A DNA stretch of 64,000 nucleotides, from positions 11,439,001 through 11,503,000 of the forward strand of contig JAVTVX010000034.1 of assembly GCA_033439265.1 (NCBI GenBank), in the 5' to 3' direction. Below, piece by piece: positions 59,353-64,000 of the stretch (position 1 is the first letter of the stretch; the number at the start of each line of letters is the position of its first letter). This stretch comes from Dillenia suffruticosa. Lineage: Eukaryota > Streptophyta > Magnoliopsida > Dilleniales > Dilleniaceae. Both the position numbers and the translations under genes were made by a program. Below the pieces are notes generated by a model. The model saw only the letters and a program-made list of their open reading frames with translations, did not search any database and was not told the origin of the DNA.

Positions 59353-60564
59353 CACTACAAGAAAACTGAGTTTCAACGACGAAAAATTATCGATGAAACA
59401 AAATTTGTCGTAAAAAGCGACGGAATTGCGATAGATTAACGTTACACGGAATACTGAGAGATTAGCGACGAATTTGAAACTGAAATTAGTGACGAAAATA
59501 TTTTCGTTATTAATCCGTCGCTGTAATGGTTTAGAGTAAAAAATAATAATTGTAAAACTATCAACGACGGAGTAGCGATGGAATTTTTAGCGATGAAAAA
59601 TATCCGTCGCTAATCCGTTAGTGTAGTGGTGAAAGGTAAACAAAAAAAAATATATGTATAGCTATCAGCGTCGGATTACAGACGGAAATTTTAGTGACGG
59701 ATTACCGATAGATTTTTTTCAATTTTTAAGTTTTTTAATTTTTTAGTTTTTAAATTTTTTTAAAATTTTTTTTAATTCTTTTAATTTTTTTATTTTTTTT
59801 AATTTTTTTATTTGTTTAATTTTTTTATTTTTTCTTCTATTTTATTATTTTATAATTCTCTTTCTTTTTTCTTTTATTTATTTTATTTTTTCGCTGATTC
59901 TATTATTTTATTATTCAATTTAATGGGTAAATCAAAAAAATAATTTGCTATTCTATCTTAATGAAAAAAAAATTATCCCAAGGTATAGGAAAAAATGAAG
60001 AGATGAGAGTGAGATAAAAAAAATTGTGAAAGTAAGATAAAAGTTTTGAAAAAACTTTTGAGAGTGAGATTAATATTTTAAAAAAAATGAGAGTTAGGTA
60101 ATAAATAATAACAAAAAAAAGTATATCATAAAACGGAATTTGGCATTGTGGTAGGACAACTCATCTTTCATCTTGCAGACGCTAATTAGATTCTGGGAGG
60201 AGACATTTTTCACCAAAAAAATGCAGGGCGCTAACGAGTTCCCTGAAGCAGGTGCGGCGGGTGGGTTTCACATGAGCGGGCATGCATGAAGGTGTGTGTA
60301 CGCGTGACGGTGCGGGTGGGCACGTGTGCGGACGTATGCGCTCTCATGAAAGCTTCCAGAATCAGCAACGGAATTTTATTGTCTTTTATCAGCGACGGAT
60401 TCCGTCGCTTATAGTTAGCAACCCGTCGATAAAAATTAGCGGGGTGTTTTCAGCGACGGATTTAGTTACAAAAATTTTCCGTCACTGATATTTTTTAGGG
60501 ATGGAATCTTTTCGTTTAACGATGGATATTTCCGTCGTCGCTGAAAGAAAATTTTTTAATAGTG
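59353..60564. mobile_element. Non-autonomous CACTA element, unit 7 (T-type)
   Basis: CACTACAAGAAAA to TTTTTTAATAGTG, flanked by TCA. It has GGCATTGTGG, the short GC segment (GCGCTAACGAG as in unit 3) and CGTCGTCG near the right end. Confidence 0.88.
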
Positions 60565-60809
60565 TCACTTTTGGGTTTCTATAACCTTTTCATAAATAAG
60601 CTTTCAATTCATTCCATATATCATTGTGTGAGATAAAGGTGTGGATTATTGGTGACTGAATAATATTTCTAGAGTAAGTAAACACATTATAAATTTTTCT
60701 ACAAAACTATGAAAGTGGGCTTTGCTTTCTTTTTGTTTGCTGTGACTTGATCATGTAACGAAAAAAATTTTCAACATTCACAAAGCCGAGATCTTTTATT
60801 TATTTATTT

Positions 60810-61046
60810 ATGAGAGTTTTTACCATGATGGATGCTATGAGGAGAGAGAGATTTTTCTTTTCTCTTACCACAACTACTTCCAACCCTGGGAGAAGTAAAA
60901 AGCTATTGATTTCCATTTACAATCAGTTGAGTAAGAGAGATGACAATTTGCCGTCATTGAGAGCAATTTATTCATATATTTTTCAATCTATGTCCAATCC
61001 TAACTATTTTAATTTGGTAAGAATTTTACTATCAGTCTCTCTTTAG
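60810..61046 (+). other. Conserved unassigned open frame of 78 codons, unit 7 copy
   Basis: The frame MRVFTMMDAMRRERFFF...SVSL lies between CACTA and paralog A in every unit (copies from 22718, 27890, 33702, 39473, 45409, 54956 and 60810). It has no signal peptide and no domain I recognise. Upstream (60708) a short frame MKVGFAFFLFAV looks like a signal peptide but ends at once. The frame is interrupted in unit 5 and truncated in unit 1. Because the units are recent copies, its persistence is not evidence of function. It may be the relic of a third gene or chance. Confidence 0.25.
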
Positions 61047-61404
61047 TAAAACAGGGTAAAAATTAAAATTTGAATATCTAATGTTGTATTTTTTAAATTT
61101 GAGTTTCAAATATTGCTTGAGGGATGATATTGTATCATCATAATTTATAGTAAAAGATTTTACTGAATTAAGTTTGGTTATTTTCACCATCCCTTTTAAG
61201 CAAGGGACTTTTTAGATAAAATTTCAAATCTTAATTTTTTTATTTTGATTTACTAGTTGAAAAACTATTAACTATGACATTGAGTCACAGAAACTGATTA
61301 AATGAAAAGAATAAAGAAGAAAAAAACCATATGGCTTTTATTAATTCATCAGAAAGGCATGGTTGGAAGTCAGATATTGTGGTCACCAAAAATAGATAGG
61401 CTCC

Positions 61405-61823
61405 TTAATTTTTGGTGCAGTTGGCGTAGCCACAAGTCCCATTTACACAAATTGCACCAAGACAGAAAGAAGGATGATATTTGCAATCGGCATTAGTTTG
61501 ACAAAAAGAACTTGCGCTTGGAGACTTGGCTTTGGAACCTAGGCAAACGCATTTTCCAAACATACAGACTCCGGAAAGTGGCGGTCTGCACGTGTGCTCG
61601 CAGGTACCTTTATCGCACTTTGCATCACTTGGCCCTGTCAAATATTCATCCATAGTAATCACAAAATTAGTTAACTCCAATTCCCACTTCAAAGTTATAT
61701 CCTTTGTCAACAAATGAAAACAGAGATAAAGAAGAGAAACATTATGAGAGAGAGAGACTAACAAGCTGTTCCAAGGAGGACTAGAGCAATAACAAAGGCC
61801 AACTTGAATGAAATCATTGTCAT
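61405..61823 (-). CDS. Paralog A, unit 7: secreted 12-cysteine peptide
   Basis: Exons 61823-61763 and 61634-61405, 96 residues, all cysteines present. It has D85N like unit 6 (codon AAT from GAT, plus a neighbouring silent change), S60 and K95. Otherwise identical to the unit 3 form in the mature part. Confidence 0.86.
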
Positions 61824-61907
61824 TATTGGAGTGAGATAATGTGATTTGTTTTAATTAGCCAATATGTTAAAAGCTTTTAACTGAATAATATCTAAGAGCT
61901 CTGGTTG

Positions 61908-61917
61908 TTATTTATAC
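61908..61917 (-). promoter_or_regulatory. TATA box of paralog A, unit 7
   Basis: GTATAAATAA on the minus strand, 85 bases before the ATG at 61823. Confidence 0.65.
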
Positions 61918-62227
61918 GATTGAGGATTTCTATCAAGAACAAACAAATTTTTCTAATAAATAAAAAATAATTAGGTATTTTCAAAGAAAACTATATCTAA
62001 TTAAATTTCTTATTGAATACATGGAAAAAAGTAAACATTTCCATAGGATTAAAAGAAAATAAGGTTTTCTCTTCCTTTTTTTTGGTTCTTCCCTTTTAGG
62101 GTGCTTAGGATATAAGTTTTCGTTTATGGTACAATGCTTCGACTTAGGAGGGGGAAAAATATATATATATATAGGCTCTGGCATCTAGTCTACTTTAATT
62201 TTATGGTCTAGTCTAGGTGCTTAATCT

Positions 62228-62755
62228 CCCCTTCCTCTTCTTCTAGACAATATGGTGTCGTTCTACATTCAACCTTCCTTTATCTATGCATTCCCTTCCC
62301 AAGCTCCAAAATCAACAACATAACTTAGTCCTTTTATTGTTAATTTTAAACAGTAATGGAATCTATTTCCTTAAGAGGAGCAATTCCTGCTCAGACTTTC
62401 TTCCCAAAACTTGATCTTCTTACCATTACCAACTACCCATGGGAATTCCTTTTTAAATTTTTTTTTCTCATTATTGTCACATGCTTCCCAGTTCTTCATA
62501 ATATCCCCCCAAACACTTGGAAAATTCCCTTCTCTTAACAAGTCATTCATGTTTTCACATTTACCAGTTCTGCCATATTTTTCTCAAATTAAATCAGAAC
62601 CTTCCTCTATTACCTTAACCTACCATTATAAATGTGAAATCATGATGTTCTTCTTCCCTATTCAGGGTTTCCTCTCCTTTTTCTTCATCCCGAATTGGAT
62701 TTTGTGTTCGTGGGACATGTGTCTATTCACATTGAACCACAATTTGAGGAGTCTG
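62228..62755 (-). mobile_element. LINE remnant, unit 7
   Basis: Minus strand GNGKKIKFW at 62430-62404, with the same surrounding order as in unit 4. Confidence 0.53.
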
Positions 62756-63527
62756 TAATTATATGCAACTTACAAGCATATATTGTGCAACAGCGGAAAG
62801 TCATAATCCATCAAGCAAGATACTTTGGTGGGCCCTAATTGAGCTTGGTGGGTCAAAAACCCTAATTTAGTTTGGTTGTTCTTCATGGGCAGATCAGATA
62901 TTATGTAACATTAGAACATGTTCGATTACTTTGGATTCTATATTGTGCATTCCTTCTCCACTTTGAAGGCAATGGAAATGTAGTAAGATCTCAAATTCAA
63001 GTCGTGAGATGTCAATCTGACTTGAACGGAATTTAATCAGGTCGAATATGATTATTGAATATCAATAATTTATAACAAAAAAAAAAGTATATAACCGACT
63101 TCGACAATTGTGTGATTGATTTTTTTGCCCTCACAATTGTTGTGCTATTTGATACGGTATCTATGTTAGAGATTATGGGTGGAACATCACTGTGTGATGC
63201 GGTACGTAACTATTGTATCGTGTTTTAGTCAACTTGTTCTATTTCTGTAAAAAAAAAAAACTCTTACTAAATTCAATATGAATTCCAACAACTACCAATA
63301 TAATATTATTAGTATCTATTTTGTGTCCTAAATTTGGGAGACTCATATTGGTGTTTGGGTTCTATTTATAACGTCTTAACGATTGCACAAAATGATACTT
63401 TTTAAATTTATAATTCCGTATATGTCATACCCATATTTTTGTTTCATTTAACTTTTTCAAGCTAGACACTTTTCTTATTATGCTCCTAATAAAAAGCTAA
63501 ACACTTTTATTATTGTAGATTCAATGA

Positions 63528-64000
63528 GTAGTATTATGTTCTTAGAGATCAATAGTTCTTTTTCAGGAGCACATGAAGGGAGGATTCTTTTGTACATGTG
63601 ATTCACTTAATAACTTGGTTTGTTTAGATTTTCACCGTAATCTTAGTTTTTGACTTATTTGATTTATTAATTATGGAAAGTTTTTGTTCGATATTTAAAA
63701 GTTATCTTCTATTTGGATAATGAATTGTTGTAATTAAAAATTTATCTTCATCTTTCAACAAAAGCTCCAATTATTACATATCATTTTATTTGAGTAAGAT
63801 ATCTCCTATTAAAGTTAACATTTAGTCAATTTAATTATTTCACATCGTATAATTTTTGCAGTATAGTTTCTATTATAGTTATTATTTTGTCAATTTAGCA
63901 TTAAATAAGCTTTTTTTTTATTCCTTATATAAAAGTATTCTATTTAGATCATAAAATGCTGAAAATAAAATCTTATCTTCATCTTTAGAAAAATGTCTAA
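63528..64000. repeat. Array unit 8, left end only
   Basis: It matches the first 470 bases of units 3-7 up to GAAAAATGTCTAA. The window ends before the B promoter, so the array continues to the right. Confidence 0.95.

Larger units (their letters stand above)
57677..63527. repeat. Array unit 7
   Basis: Complete unit with a T-type CACTA copy; closest to unit 6 in the B and A gene regions. Confidence 0.95.
19733..64000. repeat. Tandem array of units of about 5.8 kb carrying cysteine-rich peptide genes
   Basis: The landmark GATTCAATGAGTAGTATTATG (first G or variant) recurs at 19733, 24544, 30565, 36404, 42200, 48124, 57677 and 63528. Between landmarks the sequence repeats in the same order and orientation with only small differences, apart from the exceptions described per unit. 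Unit lengths are 4811, 6021, 5839, 5796, 5924, 9553 and 5851 bases; the long one holds a transposon insertion. The array continues beyond the right edge. Confidence 0.97.

Overview
The window reads as nuclear DNA of a flowering plant, probably a eudicot: it is strongly AT-rich, split by GT-AG introns, and filled with plant-type transposons (Ty3/gypsy of Tat and Tekay type, Ty1/copia, CACTA, hAT, LINE). I could not identify the species. There are no operons, ribosome-binding sites or CRISPR arrays.

Positions 1-19732 are a transposon graveyard. From the left: the right end of a CACTA element (to 740); Ty3/gypsy Tat-like reverse transcriptase/RNase H remains (about 1660-2620, +); a Ty1/copia reverse transcriptase remnant (about 2640-3250, -); a copia integrase remnant (about 3540-4145, +); a Tat-like gag scrap (about 4180-4450, +); and an old Ty3 LTR ending near 6496 with its primer-binding site. 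A nearly complete but decayed Tekay-type chromovirus then lies on the minus strand (6836-17401), with both LTRs, PBS, polypurine tract, gag, RT, RNase H, integrase and chromodomain. About 2.2 kb without recognisable content follows, then a CACTA left end at 19667.

Positions 19733-64000 are one tandem array. Seven full units of about 5.8 kb (one shortened, one enlarged by a 3.6 kb hAT insertion) and the start of an eighth follow head to tail. Each unit carries, in order: a plus-strand remnant of a small secreted cysteine-rich peptide gene (paralog B; missing from unit 2), a non-autonomous CACTA element flanked by the target duplication TCA, a conserved unassigned stretch, a minus-strand two-exon gene for a 96-residue secreted peptide with twelve cysteines (paralog A), and a LINE remnant. 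Paralog A is intact in six of seven units; unit 5 has a stop codon in place of the first mature cysteine. Every recognisable copy of B is broken.

The notable biology is the array: amplification of a defensin-like gene family together with its transposon load, one paralog kept and its convergent partner lost. Variants inside the CACTA copies alternate from unit to unit, so units 2-7 look like three two-unit blocks, and unit 6 changes subtype at the hAT insertion. I could not assign the peptide to a named family; its first six cysteines have spacing compatible with a CS-alpha-beta (defensin-like) fold.
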